Positions 34,402-46,713 of a DNA stretch of 64,000 nt are shown in pieces. How positions within the stretch are numbered: position 1 is the first letter of the stretch; every line of letters starts with the position of its first letter. The stretch is from Neckera pumila (lineage: Eukaryota > Streptophyta > Bryopsida > Hypnales > Neckeraceae): NCBI GenBank assembly GCA_963969595.1, contig OZ018412.1, forward strand, positions 15,192,501 through 15,256,500. The letters run 5' to 3'. The notes below the pieces were generated by a model that had not been told where the DNA came from, did no database searches, and was given only the letters and a program-made list of their open reading frames with translations. The position numbers and the translations under genes were made by a program.

Positions 34402-36926
34402 ATGGACGTGGTGAGCGGATTCTACCGCGAGTTGGACGTGCACGTGACGCAAGGCGTGTACGCGCTTCTGCGGAATGTGTTCGCCACGGAGCTCACGGGC
34501 ACGCCCACCACGCGAGGCTTGCCGACAGTGGACAGTCCCACGCCCATCGTCATTGGCGTCACGCTCTATTTGACGATTGTCATCGGAGGATTGATTTGGA
34601 TCAAGGCCAAGGATCTGAAGCCCAGAGTGGTGGAGCCACTGGCGTTGCAGGCGTTGGTGCTGGTGCATAACTTGTTCTGCTTTGGGCTCAGTCTGTATAT
34701 GTGTGTGGGGATCATTTATCAAGCTGTCACGCACAAGTAAGGGCCCGGTACCTCCTGTTATTGCTGTTGTCGATTTGTGGCGGCGTGGTGGAAAGTGAGT
34801 TAATCTTTACCTTTTCTTTTTTTTTTTCTTTTTTTTGCAGATACACGTTGTGGGGCAATGCATACAATCCTGAGCATAAAGAGGTATTGGTTTCTTGGGC
34901 ACATTGTAGACCTAAATGATGAGTTCGGTGATTGGATTGATGGGTTGGGTTTGCGTCATTTCAATCTGATTGATTGGATTGGTAGGTTTATTGATTTGGA
35001 TTTGACGGTCTGGTCGATTCTTGATTCGCTGTGAATTGGTTTTGATCGCTTGGTTTCACTTACCTTTCGGAGACGGCGGAGTTTTTGCTTCGGGTATTGG
35101 AGATTAGGTTAGGCTGGAGTTCTAGGTTATTGGGGGCTTGCTGACGCTGTTTCTGTGAGAACGGAGGGGTGAGTCTTAGAAAGGGAATCTCTGTTAACTC
35201 GAATTGTTCTTTCTACTATGAATTGGATTAAAACTCTGAGCAGTGAATTTCTTGTGGGCTACACAAGTGGCAGTCTGTTTAAGTTTATTGCCATTCGTTG
35301 GCTGTATCGTCGAAGCAAGAATGCTGACTCCGATAGTTCCGGTGTTCCGTGCAATGCAGATGGCGATGCTGACGTACCTGTTCTACATGTCCAAGTACGT
35401 GGAGTTTATGGACACTGTAAGGAGAATTTCATTTTCCTTTCTTTGTTGGTTTCATTATTTTCTGATATTTTCGTGATGAGCACTGTCACGAGGGCCACCT
35501 ACTGTTTTAGTGGTTTTGAATCGCAGGGTGTGATCTGGTCCTTGTAATTATTGTGTTCTGTAGCCCTTGTCGTGATTGCCTTTAGGTACAGGGAACTGAA
35601 CTCGTGGTGTTGAACTGGGACAGGTTATTATGATCATGAAGCGCAGCACAAGGCAGATCTCTGTTCTCCATGTGTACCATCATTCTTCAATTTCTCTCAT
35701 CTGGTGGGCTATTGCTCATCACGCTCCGGGTGGTGAAGGTAACGTACTTGCATCGTATTGAATTGTGTTTTTTTGCTCTCAAATCACTGAAGGACCAAGG
35801 ATCCCTTTTTTGGGTGCTTGTACTTATTCATATTTTCGAACCTTTGTTTAGTGTGAGAAAAATATAGTATTTGAATTGTAACAAGTGCCCCTTGGAAGAT
35901 CTCTGGGTTTTAACTAAATAACTGTCCATACTCTATTTGGCTCGCAGCATACTTCTCTGCGGCCCTGAACTCGGGAGTGCATGTTTTCATGTATGCTTAT
36001 TACTTTTTGGCTGCTTGCCTACGAAGCAACCCCAAATTGCGTGCCAAGTATCTGTTCTGGGGCAGGTAAAGCTATTACTTCTCTGCTCTGGGCTTTTTCA
36101 CGTGGATCTTAACCCTAATTGTGATACTTTTTTTAATCACTATATGATAATGTTGCAGGTATTTGACACAGTTCCAAATGTTCCAGTTCATGCTCAATTT
36201 GATTCAGGCTTACTATGATATCAAAATTAATGCGCCGTACCCACAATGGTTGATTAAGGTTCGTTTTCCTCCATCTCGTTTCCCAATTTCCTATTACTGG
36301 AATGTGTCACTTTCTTAACCTCTCTTGAAATAGGATCTTCGTAAGTGCTAAGAGTAAACCATAAGAGGCATAATTTAAAGTGCCCAATGCCTAGAGTTGG
36401 AACCCTCGACGAATACTTTTTTGGGGTTACTCCTATTGGTTAATGTTTTCCTTTCGAATGCCTTCCCCGTGGTTATTTTGGTAGCACAGCAACCCAGTGT
36501 AAAGATATTCGGATATTTATCGTCCCTACCACACTGGAAGTGTAGGAAGATTGGGTATCCAAGGAGAATCAGACTTTTGTTAAAAGCAACAATAGCATAA
36601 TGAGCCCATCCTTCCAAAGAAAGAATCTCAGATTCCCAATTGGATTGTGCCATGTGACAGTAAGGAATAGTGGCATTCCATGATTGACGAATAGGGGATT
36701 GGATTTTTCAATCAGTGAGGATTACACAAAAGACTGAGGAGTTTTCAACGTTTATCTTTTCTAATATTTAAATTTTCTCAGACACTGATCGTGTGCACCC
36801 ACCGTCTTGATGCAGATTTTGTTTTATTACATGATCTCATTGCTGTGCCTGTTTGGCAACTTCTACGTTCAGAAGTACATCATCAATGGCTCAAGCAGCA
36901 AGGAAAAGGGAGACAAGGCTGAGTAA
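34402..36926 (+). CDS. ELO-type polyunsaturated fatty-acid elongase (3-ketoacyl-CoA synthase), seven exons
   Basis: Exons read 34402-34736, 34841-34883, 35360-35416, 35624-35738, 35948-36065, 36159-36258 and 36816-36926. All have GT-AG borders and give 292 residues, the usual length. ELO enzymes are multi-span ER membrane proteins that condense malonyl-CoA with an acyl-CoA in the first step of elongation. The histidine box HVYHH is at residues 161-165. Other family blocks are FYMSKYVEFMDT before it and, after it, ALNSGVHVFMYAYYFLAA and QAYYDIK. The C-terminus is Lys-rich (KEKGDKAE). The N-terminal part (TPTTRGLP-x-VDSPTPI) and the whole layout resemble moss PSE1-type elongases acting on delta-6 C18 PUFA; substrate preference is inference. 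The start at 34402 matches the family N-terminus. The frame continues upstream without an ATG, through leader DNA. Confidence 0.93.
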
Positions 36927-37462
36927 GCTATTTTACTATGTGTCTTTTTCGATAGGTTTGAAGTTCTCAAGTCATACTTAGCATCTGTTCTCTCCAGTGA
37001 CACATCACATGAGATTTTTAAAAAGACACTTGAAGTGGTTGACGAATTGTAAGTGGATGTTACCAATGCAATCGTCCTCTGCATCACAGTTAGAATTGGG
37101 AAGTAGTTGACCCATTGCACTGGTCCTTACCATCAATAATCAAACCATCACGCGGTCAATGTGTCCCGTTCGCCTTATACGCTACAATGCCCATCGACTA
37201 AAGTAGAAGAGTCACTGGTTTAGAAACGTCCACTTTGAAATTACATCAGAAATTTTATACAGCGCCAAATATGTAATCTCATCATGGTTGGCTCTTGTAT
37301 CCAAAGATCTCTCCAAAAAAACACTTCTGCATGTGTTCAAATGCTGTAAGGGACGCACATATTTCCCTCTACCTTCGACAAAATGATCTTCACGATTTTG
37401 CGATTTAAGCACAACAATGGTTCCGATAACTTGGTCAAAATTTGAATGAAGAGCAAAGCTGC
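36927..37462. other. Convergent spacer between elongase and dioxygenase
   Basis: Holds the 3' flanks of two genes that point at each other. No repeat or RNA gene was recognised. Confidence 0.4.
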
Positions 37463-39977
37463 TCATGTAGCTACGACAAAATGTTGCAACGCGTCGGAGG
37501 GGTGTTCCAGCTGACTTTTCAAATACTCGGGCCATGTGAAGGGGCGATACTTGGCAGGGTGATCCTCGTCGACGAGCTCCGGAAGTGGCAGAATTTGGTC
37601 CCAGTCTGGCGCTTGCACGAAATACGCCAATGAATACCTGTCTTCGTTCCTGTTCACGACCGCTTTGTGCATTGCGCTTGTGCACAAATCGTTGCTCATC
37701 ACCTGCACATGAAATGTCAATTCATTTCGTTAGTCAATTGACGCAGACTATCGATCGAGAAGCAAAACGATTCTCCCTCCATCCCGATTTCAAGTGTCCG
37801 CAGTTTTGTTACAAACTTTTCCTACCAATTTCATTGATCATATTCTGAAAATCATAATTCAGAAAGGTTCCAATTTTTATATCACCACCATCAATGAAGA
37901 ACATTGCATGTGTTCATTGCAACTTAAATAAAATTGGACACAAGAAAGCCTCCATACAACCTATTCAAAACAACCTTAAGAAAAAAGCATGAGGTCCAAA
38001 GTGGACACTTATTTGGGGACAGAGGGAGTAATACACAATCAAAGATGCTTCATGGATGTAACACTCATGGTTCAAGAGTAGTTTAGACTCAACACTCAGA
38101 ATCCACTACTTCAAACTTCAACAATTCATAACTCATCCGTACAATACCCAGAAAACGCAAAATTTACTGCACTAGAGATAAGATTCTCGAAAATATCATT
38201 CTAATTTGAGAAGTAAAGGGAAACCACTCAACACAATTGCATCCATAGAAACAGTGCATCCATAGAAACGGATCCTCTACATTAGTTCACCCCAATTACG
38301 CCTGGACTAGTCTACACAAAGCTGCGAGAAAGAAAAAGATTGGAACAGATGAAAATAAGGACTCTGGAGCAGTGATCTTTCTCACTATATTACAATTCCT
38401 CTGGAGCGGCGACACAAAAATCCATCCCTCAGTCATTTGTCGATATAGAGGAATTTTTCATTTACATAATCTGTGCATTACTCGTTCGATTTTGATGATT
38501 TCCCCTGTTTCTTTACCATCATTTGGCCCCAAAATATAAACCTTAAAGGATTCCTCCTCAAGTTTCGTCAGTAAAATCAACACTGCTACGATGTTGTAGA
38601 TGAGTAGAAAGAGAGATGCATACCTGGAGCATGTTCCCCGCATTGACAGCAAACGCCCCTGAATGCGGCCTCACCGCCACCCACCTCCCTTCTTTCAACA
38701 CCTGCAGTCCTCCCACGTCTCCCTGGTGCAACAAAGTGAGCAGATTGGCGTCGTGGTGAGGCACCAAGCCCGTCGTCAAGCCCGGGTCAGGGCAAGGCGG
38801 GTAATGGTTCAGTCGAATCAGAGCCGGCTCCTTGGGCACAAACCTCGCACTCTCCGGCTCCCCCACGCCCAAACTCTCCACCACCATGCGAAACAAACGC
38901 GTACCAAGCTCTCGCAGCGCTTGGAAATACTCCTCCATCGTATCGCAAAACGCAGTGCCTGTGGGGTCGTCCTTGGGCCACAGCGTGGATGCGAAGCCTG
39001 CGACGTGAGGGATGTCCATGAACAAGCCTTCGCTCCACATCCTGCCATCAAACATGGGTATACGTAGCTTAGATTGAGTTCAAATTAACATGAGTGATAC
39101 TGAAGAATAGGAGTGAATTGTGATTCAGGTGTAGAAAGAAAACAGTAGATAGGGGGAGTCACAGGAGGAGAAGTAATAGCAGAACTTTCAGTGGATTCGC
39201 CAAATTGCGAAGTTGAGCCCCTTGGTCTCGTGGCACAAGAATATGAGAATTTCACAGAAGTTATACTGCTCCTCTAATCAAGTGTACAAATAAAAGCAAT
39301 AGCTAGGGGAGTCAAAGTCGAAATTTTAGTTAACTCTCTGATTTTCAATCACTTCCCGTTTCTCTTCGCCCAAGATAGAGTTTTAGGGTTTAGGTGGCAA
39401 GCTCTAAAGCATGCGCAAAATTTGTTGTGCACATTTCTGTGTAATGAATTTCAATTGACAAACGCAAGGTGGTGGACTCTGAGGAGACCATGCCTGTCAT
39501 TTCAACAAGCGATTTCAACCAAAACTTCATTGGAAACTTTGGTCACCCTAAAGCATGAGGGTATGATGAGGGTATGCAATACCTGCGACTGGTTTTGAGC
39601 TTGTTGGGATGCGGGAAGCCATAGCCGAGCAGTCGATCGCCTTCCAGCGTACACTCCAGCCTCTCCTTCGTCTCCAGCGGGAGGTCGAAGAACCTCTTCG
39701 ACATGGTTTGCACGCGATCCAGCAGCTCGCGATTCACCCCGTGGTTCACCACTTGAAAGAAGCCCCAATTCGCACACGCCTCACGAATCCTTCTCCTTGT
39801 TCCGTCGAGATCGTCGTCTTGCAAATCGATGACTGCAATCTCGTCCTGGGCGTAGTCATCGTGCGCCACGTGACTCAGTTCGTGCGCCGGCCACTTGTAC
39901 GACTCGGGGACGACGGTGTCGGCGATGGCGACGTCAGGTAAGGATTCGGACAATCTGGAGCTTGGTTCCATCGCCAT
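37463..39977 (-). CDS. 2-oxoglutarate/Fe(II)-dependent dioxygenase, DOXC type, three exons
   Basis: Exons in coding order are 39977-39583, 39041-38624 and 37702-37463, giving 350 residues. The protein has an N-terminal DIOX_N part (residues about 45-135, with IREACANWGFFQVVNHGV) and a C-terminal Fe(II)/2OG jelly-roll. Iron ligands are H227, D229 (PHHD) and H283 (SAMHKAVVN); the 2OG-binding pair is R293 and S295 (RYS). LNHYPPCPDP and DVGGLQVL are typical of the plant DOXC class, which includes gibberellin oxidases, flavonol and anthocyanidin synthases. The tail (ELVDEDHPAKYRPFTWPEYL) is most like gibberellin 20-/2-oxidase relatives, but mosses have many unassigned paralogues, so no substrate is claimed. 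The enzyme is probably cytosolic. It starts at an ATG with a second Met at codon 3. A Stowaway-like MITE sits in intron 2. It is transcribed divergently from CTU2. Confidence 0.92.
37773..38030. mobile_element. Stowaway-like MITE in intron 2 of the dioxygenase
   Basis: The left end CTCCCTCCATCCCGATTTCA and the right end, inverted (ACTCCCTCTGTCCCCAAATA), share the CTCCCTCC-type terminus known from plant Stowaway/mariner MITEs. AAGTGTCC follows on both sides. A TA pair adjoins the right end. The middle part (GAAGAACATTGCATGTGTTC, CCATACAACCTATTCAAA) is related to elements in two CTU2 introns (43010-43225 and 45058-45285). Confidence 0.65.
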
Positions 39978-41750
39978 GGCGAAAACTAGAACTCACTCAG
40001 AAGCTTACACAAAAGGATCAAGCTCGGAAATCGAACGCTCGCTCGTTACTCGACTCAGCAAGCTCAATGAAACAATCTGCTCAACTAGTTAGAAAGGATT
40101 ACAAGCTCAATGAAAAGACCGACTAGTTGACCCTTGTGCAACCCAAATGGATTAGCTAAAAGAGGATCAGAAATCGACTCTGAAATCGAAGGCTACAAGA
40201 ATGGAATGTGAGCTAGATTGCTCTGGTGGGAAACAAGTTCAGTTAATGGATCTAGATCAGAAAGATTCTTACAATTGAACGAATCACCTAAAGCAAATAT
40301 AAGTATGTACTAATATACAGCAGGACTAAGCTCGATCTGCAACCGAATGCTACAGGAACGGAACGGAACGGAACGTCGACTAGCTTGCAATTGAGCGAGC
40401 TGTTGGGAAGCAAGCTAATGGATTGATCAGTCGACTCTTGCAATCTAATGGAAGGACTAAAACAAAGGACCAGATCGAGGACCAAGCTATGAAATCGAAT
40501 GGTACTGAGACTGAAAGATCAGCTAGCTAGCTCTGAAATGGATATATGCGCTCTAGCTTACAACTGATTCAGAGTAGAACTGTTTCGTTTGAGCTAAGTT
40601 AGCTCTGAAGAAGCTGGGGTTGTCTGTGTTTGTTGTGTACTGTATGAGGTTGGGGAAGAATTTATCGACGTTGGGGTCTTGTCGGTTGAGGAATGCCTTG
40701 CGGATTGGGAAAAGGGGTTGGGTTCAACTTTGGAATGCCGTGCACACGAAGGAATGATAGACTACTAGAGTAGTTTGCCCGTCAGTTCCTTGCACCTGCG
40801 TGCTTGGGTTTCTGACTGCTGTGGGTTTAGGGTTTAGGGTAAGGTGGGAGGTCTAAAAAGCCCCACTTAAGAGCTGGAAATTATATTGGGGCAAGACTTC
40901 TTGAAATAATTTTTAGTAAATTTTACTTGAAAGATGAATGGAATTGGCATCTTTCTCAAGTCGTTTCGTATTTTTTGGAGCTTTATGGAGTTAGTTATGA
41001 ATTTTTGAAGTTGCAATGTAGTGGTCACTAAAAGGATCCATCTTCTGAAAAGTAACACATTGCTAGGTTAAATTTGTGACATTTCAAATGGTCACTATGA
41101 ATACAAATGTTGTTCAATACGTAGTGATATGATATTGGAGAAAGTGATATTAATCCTTTAGCGTTCCAACATCCAATTTCTAGACGACAAACAAATGGAA
41201 ATTCATGTTCCTTTTTTATTATTGCTTGAATGAAAGAGCCATCCTAATTTGTAGAGATACTTTATTAGCTGATACTTTATCAAGTTGTTGTCTGATCTAA
41301 TGGTTGGTTTTGGTGTTATTAGAGTTTATAATTTTCTAAAATTACAAACGCAGAAATATGCCAAGTGGTTGACCAAGCCAAAATTGCATTGATTGTAGTT
41401 CAAAACTAGATTTGCAAAAATGAGGTCATAGATTTAAAGAGTACAATTTTTTTTTAAATTGCCATGTTAAGAGAACTTCATTTCAAATCCATTCCAACAA
41501 ATTTTACTCAAAAAATGATAATATTTTGCTTGTAATTGAATTTAAAAGGAATTTAGAAATTTTACTTTCAAAATTTATAAAAAAGTATTGGTGATAACAT
41601 TGGTGAATGCTTAACCATACGGATGGAATCTACAGCTTAAAATCTATAACTTTTCTTTATATTTTAGTTCCAAATTATTCTTCCAAATAGTAATTTATGA
41701 TGATTTTTCTCAAATCATCAATTCTAGAGAACACTCTATATCTATAGGGT
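39978..41750. other. Shared upstream region of divergent dioxygenase and CTU2 genes
   Basis: Contains the dioxygenase 5' flank. There is a short 5-bp tandem GGAAC run at about 40351-40372, an AGCTAGCTAG palindrome near 40511 and telomere-like TTTAGGGTTTAGGG at about 40826-40839. From 40860 to 41750 the DNA is AT-rich and featureless. No further gene was recognised. Confidence 0.45.
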
Positions 41751-41963
41751 TTAACCTTGAAGCACTCTGCCGCCCTTATTTTGAACAATGAATGGAGGGC
41801 TTCAAGGCACTGTTTAGTTGAACTAACTTCTCAGTCATCCAATGTAATATTTGAATCTAGAAAAGACAACCTTGACCCAATTCATGAAATTCCGGTAAAT
41901 GATATTTATGTACAAAGATACAAGCAAACATGTGCAAAAAGGATTGAGGCGTTTAGGGGTTAA
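41751..41963. mobile_element. TTAA-bounded element, type D, upstream of CTU2
   Basis: The element is 213 bp. Left TTAACCTTGAAGCACTC, right GAGGCGTTTAGGGGTTAA. The inverted counterpart lies at 44300-44528, recognisable by TTAACCCCTAAACG-x-CTCAATCC and TTTGTACA. It ends 11 bp before a telo-box that probably belongs to the CTU2 promoter. Confidence 0.62.
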
Positions 41964-41974
41964 AGTCAGTCCCT

Positions 41975-41983
41975 AAACCCTAA
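41975..41983 (+). promoter_or_regulatory. Telo-box AAACCCTAA upstream of CTU2
   Basis: AAACCCTAA lies about 180 bp before the CTU2 ATG. Telo-boxes are common in promoters of plant translation-machinery genes, which fits the role of CTU2. A second similar motif in the opposite sense (CCCTAGGGTTTTG) lies near 42112. Confidence 0.45.
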
Positions 41984-42160
41984 TTCTGCACAAGCTCAAA
42001 CTTTGGCAAAGAATTCTTACTCTCGCGCATTTCAGCCCCATACAGATTTGCAAGTCCAGCTTCTGTTTTACGGAATCATTGCGGCAGGCAGGAATCTTGC
42101 GGATTCCGTGATGCCCTAGGGTTTTGCAGAGTCGAAGAAGAATCGTTTGCCCTTGCAGCG

Positions 42161-45100
42161 ATGTCGTGCGGGTCAGGCCAAGGGTGTGGCTCTGGCCCAG
42201 GTTGTGGAACAGAGAATTCCTGCGGCTCAGACAATTCCTGCAGCAGCAAAGATGAGAAATCAAATGCGACCTCTGGAGTTTGCCTGAAATGCAAGGAGGA
42301 GCCGACTTCGGGTTTCGAGTTTTGCTGCAATTGCCTCCACACAAATCTCGTGTCCAAATTCAAGACCGCCGTGAACAAAAATTCGCTTGTCACTCCCGTA
42401 GATCACGTTCTTGTTGCTCTCTCTGGCGGACCAGCTTCTAGGTTTGAGTCCATCGTATTTGTAATTTTCATGTTCTGATTACTGGTCTTATGTGTGAATT
42501 TTCATCGTGTTTGGAAAAGGATATATGTGAGCTTGATTAATGTGTAAACTAGACGAATTTTTGTGCTTTTGTTTAGTGATATTCTTATAATGAACAGATT
42601 GGGACAACAGTTTTAATTAGATCTGTGTAATTTCGTTATATTAACGAGGTACTGATCGCAATATTCAAGATATTCTGATTGTAAGTCTTGGAAATGTTGA
42701 CGTATGCTTTTCTGAGGTGTGATGTGTATATGCAGAGTTGCTCTCGAGTTCTTACGCGAAATTAGGTTAAAAGCACAGACCGATTTGGATGCTTCCAGAG
42801 ACCAAGGGGAGCGTGTTTTTAGGCTAGGTGTAGTATTTGTGGATGAGGCAGCGGCTTCCCGCAATTCTGAAAAAGACATTGGAGAAATCAGGTCGATTGT
42901 TTTGTCTGAGAGTGAGAGGCGATTGCCCTTTCATATCGCAAAGCTGCAAGACTTGTTTGTGGAGAGGGATTCTCTTTCTTCGCCAGGTGAGTCAGTTGCA
43001 AGGAACAAGGATTGATGGTTTAGAAATGACCAATATGATTAATATATTGTACAATAAATGGAATTTATATGGGGCAAAAGTTATATCAATTAAAATCAGT
43101 GAAGAGTATTGCATGTGTTGGTCAATATGAAATGAAGTTGGATTGAAGAAAGTCCCCATATGACCTACTCAAACGTGCTTGAAGATATGGGATCCATTTT
43201 GGGCCTTCAGGTCTTCTAGGGTTAAGATTGTGGAATGGATACTTGGTCTTAAATTGCTATTAGTAAAACCTGAGAGACCTTTGTAGCAGCTGCGATTTTG
43301 ATTTTGAACAATACCAGAAATGTGACCTGGGGAAGTACGTAAAGAACGGCAGTCAATATAGCTTGTTTTGAAGTCCTCTTGAATCGGTCATTATTTATTT
43401 CGTTTTCTCATGTCTGTTTGGGCATGATTATCAGATGGAGCAGCAAATGAAGAGATCGGTGATACTCGCATGCCCGGGTGCTTGGCAGGCTCGGATGAGA
43501 TAGCTGGGACTAGAAGTCCAGAGGAAAGGCTTCAGGAATTGCTTGGGAATGTGAAGGACGTAACTGGGAAGGAGGATCTTGTCACCTACTTACGAATGCA
43601 AGTTTTACAAAAGGTGTGTAGAATTCCTCTGCACAGATAGTTTCGTACATTCTTGACGGTGGTATGGAATGTATTGCACCGACAACAAGGGTGCAATCTG
43701 CAATTTGTCTAGGGTTTGTCTTCAGTAGTGCCGTTAGCCCTAATGGCTCAAAGTGACCACTTCCATATCTATAGGAAGCTTCAAGAAAGTTAGCAAAATG
43801 GACCACTAGCAAGAAGAAATCATACCCTACATTTTTGAGCGATAGAATTATATATTGGATGTTACTATAATCGATTATTTGCTTCCAACGGGGAATTTCT
43901 ATTTTAAGCTTGGGCACTACGGGTTAGTGTTTAATGGATTCAGGCCTTTCTGATGCAGGTAGCCAAGGAACACGGTTATACAAAACTTGTACTAGGTGTG
44001 TGTTCGTCACGTATTGCTGCACGTGCTATAGCTGCTACTGCTAAGGTGAGCATCTTCCTCCAGCAATTCCTAATCTTGTGTGTGCAACGTCTGGATGCTG
44101 TTCTAGGAAGACGAAACCTGCTTCCTTTGCAAATTTTAAATAACAATAACTGTAATGTGGCCCAACGCAGGGGCGAGGATACTCTTTCCCAGCCGACATA
44201 CAATATGTAGACTCAAGATGGCCAGTTACAGTGGTTCTTCCGCTCCGGGACTGTCTTGCTCGAGAGCTGAATGTTTATTGTCGACTAGCCAAGTAAGTCT
44301 TAACCCCTAAACGTCTCAATCCTTTTCTGAATGTTTGCACATTTTTGCTTATATCTTTGTACAGAAACATCATTTACTGGAATTTCATGAATCTGGGCAT
44401 TAAGGAAGGTTGTCTTTTCTAGATTCAAGTTTTGCATTGGATGAATGAGAACTTAGTTGGATGAAACAATGCCTCAAAGGCATCTGTTCATCGTCCAAAA
44501 TATGGACGTCGGAGCGCTTCAGGGTTAATGCTATATCAATTAGGGATTGCTGCAAGATATTTGGACGGCATTGAATTTATAGCACTATTACCGTCCATCT
44601 TTCCCGAACATGGATGTTCCTTAAAGTCTGAACTTCTAGTGATATTCAAATTTCTGAGGAGTTGAGAGAACTTGTTTGCTGACTGAAAAATCTGTGGTTC
44701 TTTGACATGTATTGAACTTTTCTTTGCAGCCTTAAAACGCTTTCCATCCAGAATACATCGTATGCTACAGACAAGTCAAAGAGCATCAATGAGTTATCTC
44801 AAGTATTTGTTTCCTTACTGCAGGTAACGTATTTCTCATCTACCTGAACTGAAAACCTTGACTTTAATCACATTTTACCGTTTATGCATTTTGCATCCTT
44901 GGGTATATTGCCTGGAGCTCATCTGAAATATTGATCGGCGATGTTTTATAAATCCAATACTATCCAATATTTACTCTTATCGGATGTATTATTCTCTGCC
45001 ATTATAGGCGTATTTTATTCAGAACTGGTTGGGTGTACGTGATGTTCCCTTAGATGCTTAACCCTGAAGGACCGAGGATTCACGGTTGGAAATTGACCTA

Positions 45101-46197
45101 TTCGATTGGTCATACTGTGAAAATAATAGAATTCAGACGGCGCCAAATTTCACCAGAATCAGTGAAGAACAGTGCATGTGTTGGTAAAACATAAATAAAA
45201 TCAGACAAACAAGCCCCCATAAAATTTACTCAAAACTGCTAAAACATACTTGAGGCTCGATTTGAACCTTTAAGATCAATGTCACGTTTTGCTGATTTTC
45301 CCGTAGTGGTCTGTCAAAGGTTGCGATTTTGACTGATAATCGTTTCGCGTGCTCCTTTCTTCAGGAGCAAAACTTCTCACGAGAGTACACAATTACACGG
45401 ACAATGGGAAAGCTAAAGCCATTTGAGTTCAATGCACCACCAGTTGGTCCCATTGAGGTAGCTCTCCGAAGGCGCAAAGGGATTGAGACCCCCAGTGTCG
45501 TATCAGGGAATGGAGTTCCTGATCTTCTTTGCCCAATCTGCAGCGCACCGTTGGATGCGCGAGATTTTTCAAATGGTGGTAGAGGTATTGAAATTCTTAG
45601 TGCAGGCGACAGAGATGCATCATCCATGTCCCCGGACGCATTTGAAAGTACGTGTTGCCGTAGTTGTAGTTTTCAGATTATCCCGAAGGAGCCAAAGGCG
45701 GAGGCGTTCTATAAGATCCTACCAGAAGCAATGAGGGAGCGTGCTGTTACAAACGGAAGAGACAAACAAAGCTGGATGAGGTATCTCTCCATCCCAATAA
45801 ACTTTGTTTTTTTCGAGGTTCAGATGATTCAAATCTTGTCTCTTTGGGGTTAACCCTAAGTTCCCAAGCTAATGTAAGAAAGTCCACTTTGAAAGTTAGT
45901 AGTAATTTTCAATTCATATTTCTATTATTAAAAAGCATGGGGCATGGTTTTTCTTTTCTATTCGTAGATTTTGTTAGCTTCGTTTTCGCTTCCTTAAATG
46001 ATTTATTTCAGTTCCTAAAGATAAGGAAGCGGACACTTCTGTCCAGTCTGGCACTTAGCAGTGTTATTTTTTATTTTCTTTCCTTGTGGTTTATAGTTCT
46101 AACGTAGGTTCCAGCATTTGACGGACATGATTTGGTGTGGCGCTATTCACGCAGGTCTAGGATACAAGAATACTTGCTTGCGGATGATCAAGATTGA
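42161..46197 (+). CDS. CTU2: Cytoplasmic tRNA 2-thiolation protein 2 (CTU2/NCS2 homologue), eight exons
   Basis: Exons: 42161-42441, 42736-42986, 43435-43613, 43959-44045, 44171-44292, 44730-44823, 45365-45780 and 46161-46197, giving 488 residues. CTU2 pairs with CTU1 (NCS6) to thiolate U34 of the Lys, Glu and Gln tRNAs in the cytosol, using sulfur passed on by URM1. Visible features are a Cys-rich N-terminus (CLKCKEEP, then CCNC), the degenerate PP-loop SGGPAS at residues 88-93 and paired C-terminal cysteines, C394/C397 (LCPIC) and C436/C439 (CRSC). The last part (FQIIPKEPKAEAFYKILPEAM, SWMRIQEYLL) ends like other CTU2 proteins. The penultimate exon is closed by a GT at 45781, and the last exon adds 11 residues. 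Introns 2, 5 and 6 hold transposon-derived elements. A telo-box lies upstream. Length and exon phases are consistent with a functional gene. Confidence 0.93.
43010..43225. mobile_element. Element of type E in CTU2 intron 2
   Basis: Its right end GGCCTTCAGGTCTTCTAGGG meets TTAA at 43222-43225, while the left end is degenerate. The interior (AAAATCAGTGAAGAGTATTG, CATGTGTTGGTCAATATGAA, CCCCATATGACCTACTCAAA) matches 45058-45285 and the middle of the MITE at 37773-38030. Confidence 0.55.
44300..44528. mobile_element. TTAA-bounded element, type D, in CTU2 intron 5
   Basis: The element is 229 bp. Left TTAACCCCTAAACGTCTC, right GGAGCGCTTCAGGGTTAA. It is the inverted relative of 41751-41963. Its left TTAA starts 7 bp into the intron after the exon 5 donor (AA-GTAAGTC at 44291-44299). 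Confidence 0.65.
45058..45285. mobile_element. Element of type E in CTU2 intron 6
   Basis: Left TTAACCCTGAAGGACCGAGG; the right end (GAACCTTTAAGATC) is degenerate. The interior shares ATCAGTGAAGAACAGTGCAT and GCCCCCATAAAATTTACTCA with 43010-43225. Confidence 0.55.
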
Positions 46198-46713
46198 GGA
46201 TGCAAAGTATCTCTTCATTCAAATGATGTCATCCTATACATTAGTTTCTCTTTACTCATTAGGTGTCATTTAATGGTACCTGTGTTGCGACTCTGCCCAG
46301 AGATTGGTCTGGTATCAACCATTCGATCAAGAGAATTGTCCTTGATTCTTTTTTTGACCAGAAGAGAGAACTGTTCTTGATGTGCACGCGACTACCCGTT
46401 GTTGATGATTGGCTCTTAGTACATATTTGTTTTCTCTCTTTGGTTAGGTGTTGTTTCGGTTCCTTGGCCTATAATTTACTGACCTTTGCATGCCTTCTGA
46501 AAGTCCGACCTGACCTGCTAGTCTGGTCTAACGAAAATCGGGTCATTGACTGGAAACAAATCTGATTTTGCGTCCTAATTTTCTGTGAGGTATTTCTTAT
46601 TTTATTTCTGTATACAGTAACTAATGCATGGTAAGTAGGTTTTTAGGGTTTGTTTTCTAATTCTAACTCTTCGAGTTGCTATTCTATTCTGCTTTTGTAT
46701 TTGGGTTTGGAAA
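46198..46713. other. Convergent 3' flanks of CTU2 and the small Ala-rich gene
   Basis: No gene assigned. The 100-residue forward frame at 46263-46565 is probably downstream CTU2 transcript or accidental, since the CTU2 protein ends normally at 46197. Confidence 0.4.

Noticed and set aside
34084..34734. Reverse-strand 216-residue frame over the elongase first exon
   Set aside because: Antisense of a GC-rich coding exon and a repeat; composition follows the opposite strand.
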